Source: an uncultured Spirochaetia bacterium (GTDB taxonomy: Bacteria > Spirochaetota > UBA4802 > JAGODF01). From it: a stretch of 32,615 nucleotides of DNA. Below, piece by piece: positions 25,457 through 32,615 of this stretch; within the stretch, counting starts at the first letter, position 1, and the number at the start of each line of letters is the position of its first letter. The notes under the pieces are model-generated. The model saw only the letters and a program-made list of their open reading frames with translations. It did not search any database and was not told where the DNA came from. The translations under genes were made by a program, and so were the position numbers. Location of the stretch: NCBI GenBank assembly GCA_937967705.1, contig CALCJG010000227.1:1-32615 (forward strand), in the 5' to 3' direction.

Positions 25457-27877
25457 TTATATCATTAACGGTTTGCCCGTGGTCATGATATGCTCGGCCA
25501 TCTTCTGGGTGTTTTCAGTCTTCCAGAGATCAACGAAGGCTTCTCTTTCCAGTGTCATGAGGTATTCTTCGTCAACTTCAGTACCGCATTTTACATCGCC
25601 GCCGGACATGCATATAGCTATCTTCTTTGCGATTGTTTCCATATGGGGAGTGATATATCCGCCATTCTTCATATTAAACATTTCAGCCCAAATCATACCA
25701 TGAGCTTCGGCGCCCATTACAGGGATCTTCTTCTTCTTGGGAGCTACATAACCTTCATCCAGCATTTTGAGAACTTCTTTCTTGGCTTCGCCGATGATGT
25801 AATCCTTATTGAAGACGATTCTGTCCTTGGGTCCCAGGAAACCATTTTCTCTGGCCTGAACTGCAGACATGGAGACTTTAGCCTGTGCAACGTTCATGAA
25901 CGCAGGAACGAAGAAACCGCCGAAGTCAGTGAGTTTTGCAGGTCCGGGTATGGTTTCGATGAATTTCCTCCAGAGGTTGATCATACCGCAACCGCCGGGA
26001 ACGAGGCCAGCACCAATCTCGACAAGACCCATATAAAGTTCGGCATGGGCAACTATTTTGTCGCAGGCGAGGCATACTTCACAACCACCACCGAGGGTCA
26101 TCCCATAGGGAGCCGCCACAACAGGTATCGGAGCATAACGGATGCCCATGATCCCCTTATGAACTTCCTTGATGAAACCGTCGATGTCGGCAAATTTTCC
26201 AGCTTTGGCAAGTCCCAGCATGAAGGCAAGGTCTCCACCAGCAGAGAATGCACCGGGGATGCCAGGAGCCTGATTACCGATAACGAGTCCAACACCATTA
26301 TGGTAAACGTAGTCAGCAGCCTTGCCCATGAAATCGACCATGTCTTTGTTGATAGCATTCATCTTGGAATGGAACTCAAGATTGAATACTCCGTCTCCGA
26401 TGTCGATGAGAGAGCAAGAAGGATTGGATTCTACAACCTTGGATGCATCAGCCTTGATATTAGCAAGGAAGATCATGTTGGGGCTGGTAACGATTTCTTT
26501 GTAGCTGTTGGAAGCGAAATCGAAATAGAATTTTTTTCCTTTCTCGATTTTGTAGAAAGTCTTGTTGCCGCCTGCGAGCATCTTTTTGATGTTCTCAGGA
26601 ACTTTGTAACCTTCGGCTTCCATCTTTTTAACGGAGGCTTCCAGTCCGATGTTGTCCCACATTTCAAAGGGACCGGCTTCCCAAGCATATCCCCATCTCA
26701 TGGCATCGTCGATACCAACAATAGTATCGGATATTTCGGGAACGCGGTTGGCAGCATAGATCGCAGCACTGGCAATGAGTTTCCATGCAAATTTGGAACC
26801 GTTATCATCACCGAAAAGGATGGCCTTCTGCTTGTCGGCAAGGGTCTTAGCTTCCTTGGCTTTCCCTACGCAGGCAGGAACGTTTTTCTTGTCGAATTCT
26901 TTCTGCTCCAGGGTTTTGGGATCAAGAACCTTCTTGATCTTCTTCCATGTAGCCATGTCGATTTCGGATTTGTAGAAACCGCCCTGATCCTTGGTCTTAT
27001 TACCAAACATCTTCTTGGCGAGCATGTCTTTTACGAACTTTGGAAGCTGGTAAACGTCTCTTCTCTCATCCTTTGCAAGGAGTTCGTAAGAGTTTTCAGC
27101 GAGATGGCCGATTGTGTCAAGACCTACGAGGTCAGCAAGAGCGAAAACGGCCGTTTTAGGCATTCCGAAAGCAGGGCCGAACATTGCGTCAACTTCGGGA
27201 ACAGTGATGTTTTCAGTTTCAAGAAGTTTGAAGGCTTCGCATATCAACTGAACACCGATACGGTTTCCGATGAAGTTTGGTGTGTCTTTGGCCCATACAA
27301 TACCTTTTCCAAGTATCTTTTCACCGAATTCAGCGATAAAATCGCATACTTCTTTTTTGGTATCAGGACCGGGAACCAATTCAAGAAGCTTCATGTATCT
27401 AACAGGGTTGAAAAAGTGAGTAATGAGGAAATGCTCTTTGAACTCTTTACTGCGGCCTTCTGCCATCTTTGCGAGAGGAAGACCAGAAGTGTTGGAGGAA
27501 ACGATGGCATTCGGTTTTCTAATTGCTTCAATTCTTCCGAAAAGATCTTGTTTGATTTTGAGATTCTCAACAACGACCTCAACGATCAAATCACATTCTT
27601 TCAGCTTGTCAAAATCGTCCGTCAAGTTACCCAGGGCAACAAGATCCGTATCCTTTTTTGACATGAAGAGTGCGGGTTTTGCCTTTTTTGTTGCCTCAAA
27701 ACCAGCGTTGACAATCCTGTTTCTGGCCTTCGGGTCGTTCTTTTCTTCATCTTTTAAATCGAAGGGAACAATATCCAGAAGCAGGGTTGGGATACCGGCG
27801 CTTGCCAGTAAAGCAGCTATACCACCACCCATTATACCAGATCCAATTACAGCTGCTTTTTCGATCCTTCTAACCAT
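25457..27877 (-). CDS. fadN: 3-hydroxyacyl-CoA dehydrogenase/enoyl-CoA hydratase fusion (FadN-like)
   Basis: Two successive beta-oxidation steps, enoyl-CoA hydration and 3-hydroxyacyl-CoA oxidation, are fused in one chain. The order is dehydrogenase first, hydratase last, as in Bacillus FadN and opposite to E. coli FadB. The N-terminal Rossmann motif AAVIGSGIMGGGIAALLASAG is followed by LITHFFNPVRYMKLLELVPGP, a second 3HCDH-like region (AWKLIASAAIYAANRVPEIS), and a C-terminal crotonase domain with AFSAGGDLAF and GMTLGGGCEVCLACD and the Glu residues of its catalytic loops. I moved the start from the 27988 TTG to the ATG at 27877 (806 residues), because AGGAGG precedes it and the extra leader is unlike the family. 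Codon use is strongly biased. Confidence 0.96.
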   Translation of the reverse strand: MVRRIEKAAVIGSGIMGGGIAALLASAGIPTLLLDIVPFDLKDEEKNDPKARNRIVNAGFEATKKAKPALFMSKKDTDLVALGNLTDDFDKLKECDLIVEVVVENLKIKQDLFGRIEAIRKPNAIVSSNTSGLPLAKMAEGRSKEFKEHFLITHFFNPVRYMKLLELVPGPDTKKEVCDFIAEFGEKILGKGIVWAKDTPNFIGNRIGVQLICEAFKLLETENITVPEVDAMFGPAFGMPKTAVFALADLVGLDTIGHLAENSYELLAKDERRDVYQLPKFVKDMLAKKMFGNKTKDQGGFYKSEIDMATWKKIKKVLDPKTLEQKEFDKKNVPACVGKAKEAKTLADKQKAILFGDDNGSKFAWKLIASAAIYAANRVPEISDTIVGIDDAMRWGYAWEAGPFEMWDNIGLEASVKKMEAEGYKVPENIKKMLAGGNKTFYKIEKGKKFYFDFASNSYKEIVTSPNMIFLANIKADASKVVESNPSCSLIDIGDGVFNLEFHSKMNAINKDMVDFMGKAADYVYHNGVGLVIGNQAPGIPGAFSAGGDLAFMLGLAKAGKFADIDGFIKEVHKGIMGIRYAPIPVVAAPYGMTLGGGCEVCLACDKIVAHAELYMGLVEIGAGLVPGGCGMINLWRKFIETIPGPAKLTDFGGFFVPAFMNVAQAKVSMSAVQARENGFLGPKDRIVFNKDYIIGEAKKEVLKMLDEGYVAPKKKKIPVMGAEAHGMIWAEMFNMKNGGYITPHMETIAKKIAICMSGGDVKCGTEVDEEYLMTLEREAFVDLWKTENTQKMAEHIMTTGKPLMI

Positions 27878-27925
27878 AAATACCTCCTGTGTTGATATAC
27901 ATAAAATATTCAGAAATCTAAAAGC

Positions 27926-27947
27926 TATTCTTTTCGGGAAAAGAATA
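27926..27947. promoter_or_regulatory. Perfect inverted repeat, candidate fadN operator
   Basis: Arms TATTCTTTTC (27926-27935) and GAAAAGAATA (27938-27947) are perfect complements with two bases between. They lie about 50-70 bases before the fadN ATG and just downstream of the candidate start site. A repressor site for the beta-oxidation operon is a reasonable guess; a leader hairpin is the alternative. Confidence 0.4.
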
Positions 27948-27960
27948 TACAGTAATGTCA

Positions 27961-27988
27961 ATTTTGAAGTATTATTCCTAATTGTCAA
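27961..27988 (-). promoter_or_regulatory. Candidate fadN promoter
   Basis: On the minus strand a perfect TTGACA (27983-27988) is followed after 16 bases by CAAAAT (27961-27966, four of six). Another TTGACA at 27956-27961 overlaps the -10. The start would fall near 27954, upstream of the perfect dyad. Confidence 0.38.
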
Positions 27989-28056
27989 TATTTATAACTA
28001 AATTTTAAAGGGCGAATATGAATTTTTCCTTTTAATGAAATAGTCAGGAGTTTTTT

Positions 28057-28104
28057 ATGAAGGGGATTAGAGACAATACTGTAATAATTAAGAATTATTA
28101 TTGA
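28057..28104 (+). CDS. Possible 15-residue open frame
   Basis: ATG at 28057 with AGGAG 7-8 bases upstream encodes MKGIRDNTVIIKNYY and stops at TGA. It lies between the fadN leader and the tRNA genes, with no homologous feature. The ribosome site is good, but at this size it could be chance. No function suggested. Confidence 0.22.
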   Translation: MKGIRDNTVIIKNYY

Positions 28105-28122
28105 AAAGGTCATCTTTTTCAG

Positions 28123-28157
28123 TTGACATCAATTATTCATCATATTATTGATGTCAA
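28123..28157 (+). promoter_or_regulatory. Inverted repeat overlapping tRNA promoter
   Basis: Arms TTGACATCAAT (28123-28133) and ATTGATGTCAA (28147-28157) are perfect complements, 13 bases apart. The left arm begins with a perfect -35 TTGACA (28123-28128). The best -10 at 17-base spacing is weak (TATTGA, 28146-28151), and a better TATTAT lies too close. Start would be near 28158, about 16 bases before tRNA-Cys. Confidence 0.45.
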
Positions 28158-28173
28158 ATCCTATCGGCTAAAC

Positions 28174-28246
28174 GGCGCCGTACCCAAGTGGCTAAGGGAG
28201 AGGTCTGCAAAACCTTTATTCAGCGGTTCGAATCCGCTCGGCGCCT
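28174..28246 (+). tRNA. tRNA-Cys (GCA)
   Basis: Acceptor arms GGCGCCG and CGGCGCC pair over seven bases. The anticodon stem GAGGT/ACCTT holds loop CTGCAAA with anticodon GCA. The T arm AGCGG-TTCGAAT-CCGCT is perfect. The discriminator is T at 28246. CCA is not encoded. It lies 51 bases before tRNA-Leu. Confidence 0.97.
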
Positions 28247-28297
28247 CATGAATTTACAGTACTTTTGAAGCACTTTTTGCCTTATTTCTGACAATGA

Positions 28298-28382
28298 GCC
28301 CAAGTGGTGGAATTGGTAGACACAAGGGACTTAAAATCCCTCGGACTTATAGTCTGTACCGGTTCAAGTCCGGTCTTGGGCA
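28298..28382 (+). tRNA. tRNA-Leu (UAA)
   Basis: Acceptor arms GCCCAAG (28298-28304) and CTTGGGC (28375-28381) pair fully. The anticodon stem AGGGA/TCCCT holds loop CTTAAAA, anticodon TAA. A long variable arm and the T arm (ACCGG-TTCAAGT-CCGGT) fit tRNA-Leu. The discriminator is A at 28382, and CCA is not encoded. Probably cotranscribed with tRNA-Cys. Confidence 0.97.
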
Positions 28383-28426
28383 TATTACCACTTCTAGATC
28401 AATAACCCGGAATTTATAATACGGCT

Positions 28427-29062
28427 TCACTCCAAATCAAAGAATTGATCATCGGCTTTACTCTTTTTCTTCGATGAATCCTTCACATCTTCATCTTCTT
28501 CTGTGTCATCACTCTCTTTATTTTCCTCATCATCAGAAGAGGGGGTGAGGTATTTAAAGCTGGAAAGGGCCACATTGAAAATAGTCTCATACCGGTAAAA
28601 CTGCCTTAGGGGGGCCTTGCAGTCCACAATATAGATCATATCGCCGTTACGTGAAATCATGGTTCTCTGAAGAATCTTTTTCCTTTTTGATCTGTATTCG
28701 AATATAAGCAGCTTGCCGCGTACGTTTTTCTTTATTTTGATTTTCTCTGTTTCCAGTATTTTACTTAAAAGAGGATCTATCCTGCGCAAGTCCCATGATT
28801 TTTTACTGACAACTCTATCATAGTCACTTTCTTCAGTTTTATATACCCGTACTTTGATATCCAGGGTGTCGTTTTTCACGGCATTCATAATATGCTTTTT
28901 CGTCATGTCGATTGTGGCCACTTCCCAGGACTGGGGAAGGACAATCTCGTAATTGAATTTATCGCTTTTAAACTTTTGATAAACGGGATCAGCAAACAGA
29001 AGCGCTTGGGATACTATCGTTGCGGCCAGAAAGATCTGAATGCAAAGAGTTGATTTCTTCAT
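28427..29062 (-). CDS. Secreted PsbP/DUF1795-like protein
   Basis: The 211-residue protein carries a signal peptide (MKKSTLCIQIFLAATIVSQALLFA, cleavage probably after Ala24 before DPVYQ). The mature domain (YEIVLPQSWEVAT, LDIKVRVYKTEE, LLIFEYRSKRKKILQRTMIS, NGDMIYIVDCKAPLRQF) has the strand pattern of the PsbP/DUF1795-type fold, though this is tentative. The last 40 residues are very acidic and low complexity (EENKESDDTEEDED). It is probably periplasmic. The start is the ATG at 29062, with AAGGTGA six bases upstream, and it follows the LOG gene by 71 bases. Confidence 0.75.
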   Translation of the reverse strand: MKKSTLCIQIFLAATIVSQALLFADPVYQKFKSDKFNYEIVLPQSWEVATIDMTKKHIMNAVKNDTLDIKVRVYKTEESDYDRVVSKKSWDLRRIDPLLSKILETEKIKIKKNVRGKLLIFEYRSKRKKILQRTMISRNGDMIYIVDCKAPLRQFYRYETIFNVALSSFKYLTPSSDDEENKESDDTEEDEDVKDSSKKKSKADDQFFDLE

Positions 29063-29133
29063 GATATCACCTTACTCGAAGATACTTATGGCGTTTAATC
29101 TATGTTATCAACCCATAAAGGTCAAACATAATT

Positions 29134-29880
29134 TCATTTGATGTGATTGACGATATTTATTATCTTCTCCAGTCTGGGTTTGAGGTAATTGAAACCGTCA
29201 TCCGGATCGGTAAAATAATACATCAAATCAACATCTTCCGGCGATATGAGTCCGTACTCAACTAGCTTGTCAAAATTAATAAAACTTTCCCAGTAATTCC
29301 TATCATAGAGAAGTATGGGCATATCTGATTTTTCCAGTGTCTTGGTCTGTTTTAGAGTGAGTGTTTCGAAAAGTTCATCAAGGGTACCGAAACCGCCTGG
29401 GAAGACGACTATGGCTTTAGCATAATAAAGGAACCATAACTTCCTCATAAAAAAATAATGAAATTCGAAATTCAGTTCAGGGGAGATGTACTGATTGGGG
29501 AACTGTTCAAAAGGGAGGGCAATATTCAGACCTATCGTATGCTCTCCGGCTCTGCGGGCACCTCGGTTGGCGGCTTCCATGATACCGGGACCACCGCCTG
29601 TACAAATTTGAAATGATTTATCCTTGTTGGGGACGGTCTTTGCCCAACTGGCCAGTTTATATGCCAGTTCTTCGGCTGCCCAGTAATAGGAAGAAGTCGG
29701 CTGTTGAGAATTTTCGGCACTGACCCGTGCAGATCCGAAAAAAACCACCGTATGGTGGATGTTCATTTCCCGGAACCTCTTTTCAGGTTCAATATATTCA
29801 CTGAGGATTCTCAATGTTCTAGCTTCACGGGAATTGAGAAATTTCTCATTTTTATAGGCTTTTTGGGCTTTGTGAATCAC
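29134..29880 (-). CDS. LOG family protein (TIGR00730-type)
   Basis: Rossmann-fold protein of the LOG family, formerly called lysine decarboxylase. Known members hydrolyse cytokinin riboside monophosphate, AMP or related nucleotides. The 248 residues show the nucleotide motifs GGGPGIMEA (95-103) and PGGFGTLDE (161-169), with Arg146 (FFMRKLW) and Glu169 as expected catalytic residues. The start is GTG at 29880, with AAGGAG ten bases upstream; its GTG overlaps the TAG stop of the RsbW-like gene (TAGTG), so the two are coupled. It has a longer N-terminus (about 40 residues) than the small LOG proteins, matching the long type. Its exact substrate cannot be told from sequence. Confidence 0.94.
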   Translation of the reverse strand: MIHKAQKAYKNEKFLNSREARTLRILSEYIEPEKRFREMNIHHTVVFFGSARVSAENSQQPTSSYYWAAEELAYKLASWAKTVPNKDKSFQICTGGGPGIMEAANRGARRAGEHTIGLNIALPFEQFPNQYISPELNFEFHYFFMRKLWFLYYAKAIVVFPGGFGTLDELFETLTLKQTKTLEKSDMPILLYDRNYWESFINFDKLVEYGLISPEDVDLMYYFTDPDDGFNYLKPRLEKIINIVNHIK

Positions 29881-30467
29881 TAATGATATCTCCTTGTTCG
29901 TTTCAGGTTGAGAATGGTACCGTCGGTAAAGTCTGTGACAGAGGTGGAAAGAACCTTTTCCTTATCGATCAGGTCGATCGTCACTGAATCCATAAAGGCG
30001 AGAATTATCTTGAGGCCTGCGCCTATTCCTTTCAGGGTAATCTCTTTTCCGTTTAAACGAACTTTGAGTTTTTTTCGTTCAGCATCGGAGGCATAACGGA
30101 TGATTTGACTGTGGTAATCCTTTGATTTGCTGTCGGGGATCAGTCCTTTGAGACTGTTGACATTCAGACCTTTGCCATGATCAATAATAGTGGCATCAAA
30201 ACCCTCGTCATCAATCATATATCGGATGGTGATGGCCCGACGTTTTTCATAATCGGACCTGGGAAGGCACTCCTGCTTTCTGATAGTTTCCTGAACAGCA
30301 TTTGTGATGGCTTCGTCCATCGAAAGAACAATTTCATCAATTTCATCAACGTGATAATCTAATTCCTTGAGACTATTTATCAGATGATTGATAATCTCCG
30401 GGACAACAGAAGTGTCAGCCTGATAACTGTCTAGAAAATTGATGACTTTTTTCTTTTTAGAGACCAT
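29880..30467 (-). CDS. RsbW/SpoIIAB-like ATP-binding regulator
   Basis: The 195 residues form a GHKL ATPase domain of the anti-sigma factor/serine kinase type. The N-box is LSMDEAITNAVQE (48-60, Glu52, Asn56). The G1 box is IIDHGKG (94-100, Asp96). The G2 box is KGIGAGLKI (146-154). A longish lid insert (GLIPDSKSKDYHSQIIRYASDAERKK) separates G1 from G2. There is no sensor and no His-kinase domain, so partners should be a STAS anti-anti-sigma factor or a PP2C phosphatase, none of which is in the window. It heads a unit with the LOG gene. The start is the ATG at 30467. I see no Shine-Dalgarno, and the terminator hairpin is 24 bases upstream, so it may need its own promoter, which is not obvious. 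Confidence 0.9.
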   Translation of the reverse strand: MVSKKKKVINFLDSYQADTSVVPEIINHLINSLKELDYHVDEIDEIVLSMDEAITNAVQETIRKQECLPRSDYEKRRAITIRYMIDDEGFDATIIDHGKGLNVNSLKGLIPDSKSKDYHSQIIRYASDAERKKLKVRLNGKEITLKGIGAGLKIILAFMDSVTIDLIDKEKVLSTSVTDFTDGTILNLKRTRRYH

Positions 30468-30490
30468 GTATTATTTTTGTATCACATCCA

Positions 30491-30521
30491 TAAAAAAGCA
30501 ACCAGTTTATCACTGGTTGCT
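30491..30521 (-). terminator. Intrinsic terminator downstream of lipoprotein gene
   Basis: AGCAACCAGT (30497-30506) and ACTGGTTGCT (30512-30521) form a perfect ten-base stem with a five-base loop, followed on the minus strand by a T-run (30492-30497). Clear rho-independent terminator. Confidence 0.88.
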
Positions 30522-30558
30522 ATGAATTGTTATCATTTTCATTTAATCTTTGATCGGG

Positions 30559-30591
30559 AAAAAAGCAACTATTTTTATAGAAACAGTCGCT
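30559..30591 (-). terminator. Second terminator-like hairpin
   Basis: AGCAACT (30564-30570) and AGTCGCT (30585-30591) pair over seven positions (one GU), with AT-rich pairing inside, and a T-run follows on the minus strand. It lies upstream of the first terminator in the same direction, giving a tandem pair. A further AACCAC/GTGGTT dyad near 30594-30614 abuts the gene end. Confidence 0.55.
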
Positions 30592-30615
30592 ACAACCACT
30601 GATTGTTGGTGGTTT

Positions 30616-31665
30616 CTATTTCTTAACCGGATATACATCAATCAAACTGAAACCGTTGGTTTTATCAACTTTGCCTGTTTTCAGCATATCTGCAACACGA
30701 AAATGCCTTTCGTCCTTCAACCACTGCATTAGAACACTGGCTTTCATCACATTGTAATGGAAACCCCTGTCAGTGGAATGCTCTGAATCTGGAGACCAGG
30801 GGAAGAGACGGCGATATATAGATACGGTTCTCAGTACGATTGATTGATCATCGATGGGTATCTGAGTAAAGTTATCTCTAAATTGGGGTGAATAGGTTTT
30901 AAAATACTCTTCGGCATTGGAAAAATACAAAATTCGAACGTTCACTTTCATTTTCTTTGCTGTCGATGCTATTCCCTTAATAGTGACGGGGCCGTTCAAA
31001 TCACCTTTCAGTGTTAAAATCTTGCCGTCCAGAGCAAGTTTTCGTATTCTATCATAGTAGAACTGATCGTTCAGCCATATTTTATAATTACGTTTTTTTG
31101 TAAGCATTTTGAGAATATTAAATCTTTTATTAATAAACCAGGAAACCTTGTTGAGGGCTTTGAGGATGAATTTGTGTTCCGGATGGTTCATATATTCCTT
31201 ACTGATTATTTCTCTGGCTTTTTTGGCATTCTTCGGATTCCAAAGTTGAATAAAGGATTCAGGATCAGAAGAATTTTTCAGAAAGGCGATTTGTATGTTG
31301 TTGGTGGCCACAACAATTTTTGTGAAATCAAAGAGCCAGATCCACTCGGAATTGGCCCATGAAGCCAGAAGAAAATTCTGAGTTCCCCCCAGGCCGACAT
31401 AACCGCCTCCAATATCCTTAACATTGTTGTAGAAAAGGTCAAGACGGTCTTCATTGGAAATGGTGGTATCTCCGGTATCCCATATAGTTGGTTTAACCGT
31501 TTCATCGGGGGTCTGTTGGAATATCGCAAGCAGGTCTTTAGGGGGTTGCTTGGAATCCACCTCTTTTTTACAGCACATGGGCAGGAAAAGCAATACCGCT
31601 AATGATAGTATGATCAGACGATAAGCTGAGTGTTTATTATCCGAAATGGGATTTATATAATGCAT
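30616..31665 (-). CDS. Putative lipoprotein, LIC_10091-like
   Basis: The 349-residue protein has a type II-like signal (RLIILSLAVLLFLPMCC, Cys31 in the relaxed lipobox LPMC or Cys32). The body resembles an uncharacterised Leptospira family (LIC_10091 type), from the block DLFYNNVKDIGGGYVGLGGTQNF and the following WANSEWIWLFDFTKIVV. These suggest a cofactor-binding or methyltransferase-like fold, but no function is known. The C-terminal half is basic. The start is the ATG at 31665, with AGGT upstream. A promoter is seen at 31731-31759, and two terminators lie downstream, so it is probably monocistronic. The family match is from memory and not verified. Confidence 0.78.
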   Translation of the reverse strand: MHYINPISDNKHSAYRLIILSLAVLLFLPMCCKKEVDSKQPPKDLLAIFQQTPDETVKPTIWDTGDTTISNEDRLDLFYNNVKDIGGGYVGLGGTQNFLLASWANSEWIWLFDFTKIVVATNNIQIAFLKNSSDPESFIQLWNPKNAKKAREIISKEYMNHPEHKFILKALNKVSWFINKRFNILKMLTKKRNYKIWLNDQFYYDRIRKLALDGKILTLKGDLNGPVTIKGIASTAKKMKVNVRILYFSNAEEYFKTYSPQFRDNFTQIPIDDQSIVLRTVSIYRRLFPWSPDSEHSTDRGFHYNVMKASVLMQWLKDERHFRVADMLKTGKVDKTNGFSLIDVYPVKK

Positions 31666-31730
31666 ATTGCTACCTCGTATAATTAATTATTTGCAAAAGG
31701 GAATAAGAATGTTATGACGGGTATATGGCA

Positions 31731-31759
31731 AATATGGTCAGAAATCCTGCATGTGTCAA
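31731..31759 (-). promoter_or_regulatory. Candidate promoter of lipoprotein gene
   Basis: On the minus strand a perfect TTGACA (31754-31759) lies 17 bases from CATATT (31731-31736, four of six). Start would fall near 31724, about 58 bases before the lipoprotein ATG. This is among the best sigma-70-like promoters in the window. Confidence 0.45.
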
Positions 31760-31851
31760 GCCAATAATATCTGAAGTCAAATTATTCCACAAAGAGAGAC
31801 CGCATCAGGTTTATCCCCAAGTGCGAAATATAATCAATAGGATGGACCAAT

Positions 31852-32448
31852 TTAATCCCTGAACATTATTTCGAGAAGGTTGAGGGATGACATCAATCTG
31901 AAAAACAGACGCAGGGGAAAACCGATTACGTTTGTCAGTGAGCCGAAAATTTCCTCGACGATGAAATCACCATGTTCCTGTATCGCATAGGCCCCTGCCT
32001 TGTCGAGGTATTCTATCCTGTCCAGATACTCTTCTAGTTGATCGTCGGAAAGATTTTTGAAGGTGACCCGTGTAATTTCCCTGTCGGTGATTGTCTTTGC
32101 CTGATGATTATTATATGTCAGGGTCAGGGCGCTTATGACTTCATGAGTCCGCCCCCTGAGAGTCCGAAGTATTTCCAGGGCGTTGTTACGATCAGCCGGT
32201 TTGCCAATGATTGAGCCATCCAGAGAAACAATCGTATCACCGGTTATCAGGAGGTAATCTTCACTGGTTGACAGTCTTCCGATGAGCTCTGCGGTCTTAT
32301 TCTCCGAAATTCGTGTAGTATATTCCAGGGATGATTCACCCGGCAGGGAATCCTCGTTGATATGAGGCGCGCATATATGGAAAGCTGGGAAGTAGTGACC
32401 CATCAATTCTTGACGACGGGGTGATGTTGATCCCAGAACAATGATCAT
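31852..32448 (-). CDS. maf: Maf nucleoside triphosphate pyrophosphatase
   Basis: Maf family house-cleaning enzyme that hydrolyses dTTP, UTP and modified nucleotides to monophosphates. The 198 residues show the GSTSPRRQEL loop (6-15), LITGDTIVSLDG, GKPADRNNA, the THEVISAL strand, DKAGAYAIQEHG and GSLTNVIGFPL. It starts at the ATG at 32448, only one base after the TAA of the RelA/SpoT-like gene, so the two are a transcriptional unit. Maf is also linked to septation in Bacillus. It ends about 93 bases before the promoter of the lipoprotein gene. Confidence 0.96.
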   Translation of the reverse strand: MIIVLGSTSPRRQELMGHYFPAFHICAPHINEDSLPGESSLEYTTRISENKTAELIGRLSTSEDYLLITGDTIVSLDGSIIGKPADRNNALEILRTLRGRTHEVISALTLTYNNHQAKTITDREITRVTFKNLSDDQLEEYLDRIEYLDKAGAYAIQEHGDFIVEEIFGSLTNVIGFPLRLFFRLMSSLNLLEIMFRD

Positions 32449-32449
32449 A

Positions 32450-32615
32450 TTATTTCAGGATGACCTTCTCGTTTAGTTTGTAGACATTATTGATGCTCTT
32501 TATCTTCTTCAGGCGGTTTACGATCTCCTTGAGGTGTTTCAGATCATGTACTTCAAGAACAAATTTGAATTCTGCAATATCGCCATCAACGACATGGGCA
32601 TCCATCTTGATCACA
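32450..32615 (-). CDS. RelA/SpoT family protein, C-terminal part (partial)
   Basis: Only the end of the gene is in the window; it runs off the right edge. The 54 visible residues read VIKMDAHVVDGDIAEFKF... then LEVHDLKHLKEIVNRLKKIKSINNVYKLNEKVILK, with a stop at 32450-32452. The EFKFVLEVHDLKHLKEIVNRL pattern is the ACT domain that closes RelA/SpoT (p)ppGpp synthetase/hydrolase proteins, which control the stringent response. It leads directly into maf with one base between. The rest of the gene cannot be judged. Confidence 0.82.
   Translation of the reverse strand, partial: VIKMDAHVVDGDIAEFKFVLEVHDLKHLKEIVNRLKKIKSINNVYKLNEKVILK

Noticed and set aside
25490..27661. 723-codon open frame on the plus strand antisense to fadN
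   Set aside because: Exactly in phase with fadN codons, no ribosome site at its start, and no recognisable domain. It follows from the codon bias of fadN.
31710..31770. 17-residue plus-strand frame before the lipoprotein gene
   Set aside because: No ribosome site at a sensible distance, and it lies over the minus-strand promoter.

Overview
The window looks like the chromosome of a flagellated spirochaete-type bacterium (phylum Spirochaetota), probably an uncultivated or lightly studied lineage. This is inferred from several signs taken together: moderate GC, many TTG start codons on real genes, FliS with a partner export chaperone, a membrane-anchored PilZ-like protein, an outlying lipoprotein with a relaxed (spirochaete-like) lipobox that resembles a Leptospira family, and tRNA genes that do not encode CCA. 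The catalytic repertoire (pyruvate:ferredoxin/flavodoxin oxidoreductase, and a highly codon-biased beta-oxidation or butyrate-type operon) points to an anaerobic or facultative metabolism built on acetyl-CoA. No phage, insertion sequence, CRISPR array or plasmid gene was seen. This is ordinary chromosomal backbone with several unusual small features.

Layout. 1-3900: a membrane-anchored unknown protein on the minus strand, then enolase - FtsB-like - DUF501 - degenerate YrdC/Sua5-like on the plus strand. 3892-9694: a possible CheW-like orphan (minus), the large nifJ gene (plus), and a YcgR/PilZ-like membrane protein (minus). 9695-14177: a structured intergenic region, a spore-photoproduct-lyase-like radical SAM protein, release factor 2 and two unknown conserved genes, all plus strand. 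14174-17554 (minus): gatB-purC, then fliS and a FlgN/FliT-like chaperone behind a candidate flagellar sigma-28 promoter. 17676-23675 (plus): an unknown membrane protein, proA-nadD-LCP/LytR_C-rsfS joined by stop/start overlaps, then a histidine-kinase-like protein without a recognisable ATP site overlapping an NtrC-type activator. 23686-27877 (minus): a small Cys-motif protein with a 47-residue upstream gene, then fadN-fadA ending in a strong terminator. 28174-28382: tRNA-Cys(GCA) and tRNA-Leu(UAA) behind an 11-bp inverted repeat. 28427-32615 (minus): RelA/SpoT C-terminus - maf, a lipoprotein with tandem terminators, and an RsbW-like ATPase - LOG protein - secreted PsbP-like protein operon.

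How the genes work together. NifJ makes acetyl-CoA from pyruvate. FadN and FadA interconvert acyl-CoA and acetyl-CoA. The proA-nadD-rsfS, gatB-purC, prfB and RelA/Maf genes are housekeeping. FliS and its neighbour serve flagellar assembly. The most interesting leads are proteins that keep a family fold but have lost its signature residues: a radical SAM protein without the lyase Cys, a YrdC-like protein without its ATP/threonine motifs, an H-box protein without an ATP site, and a PilZ-like protein without the c-di-GMP motifs. Several well-formed dyads or repeats in promoter regions also deserve a look. I did not find convincing evidence for a wholly new multi-gene system.
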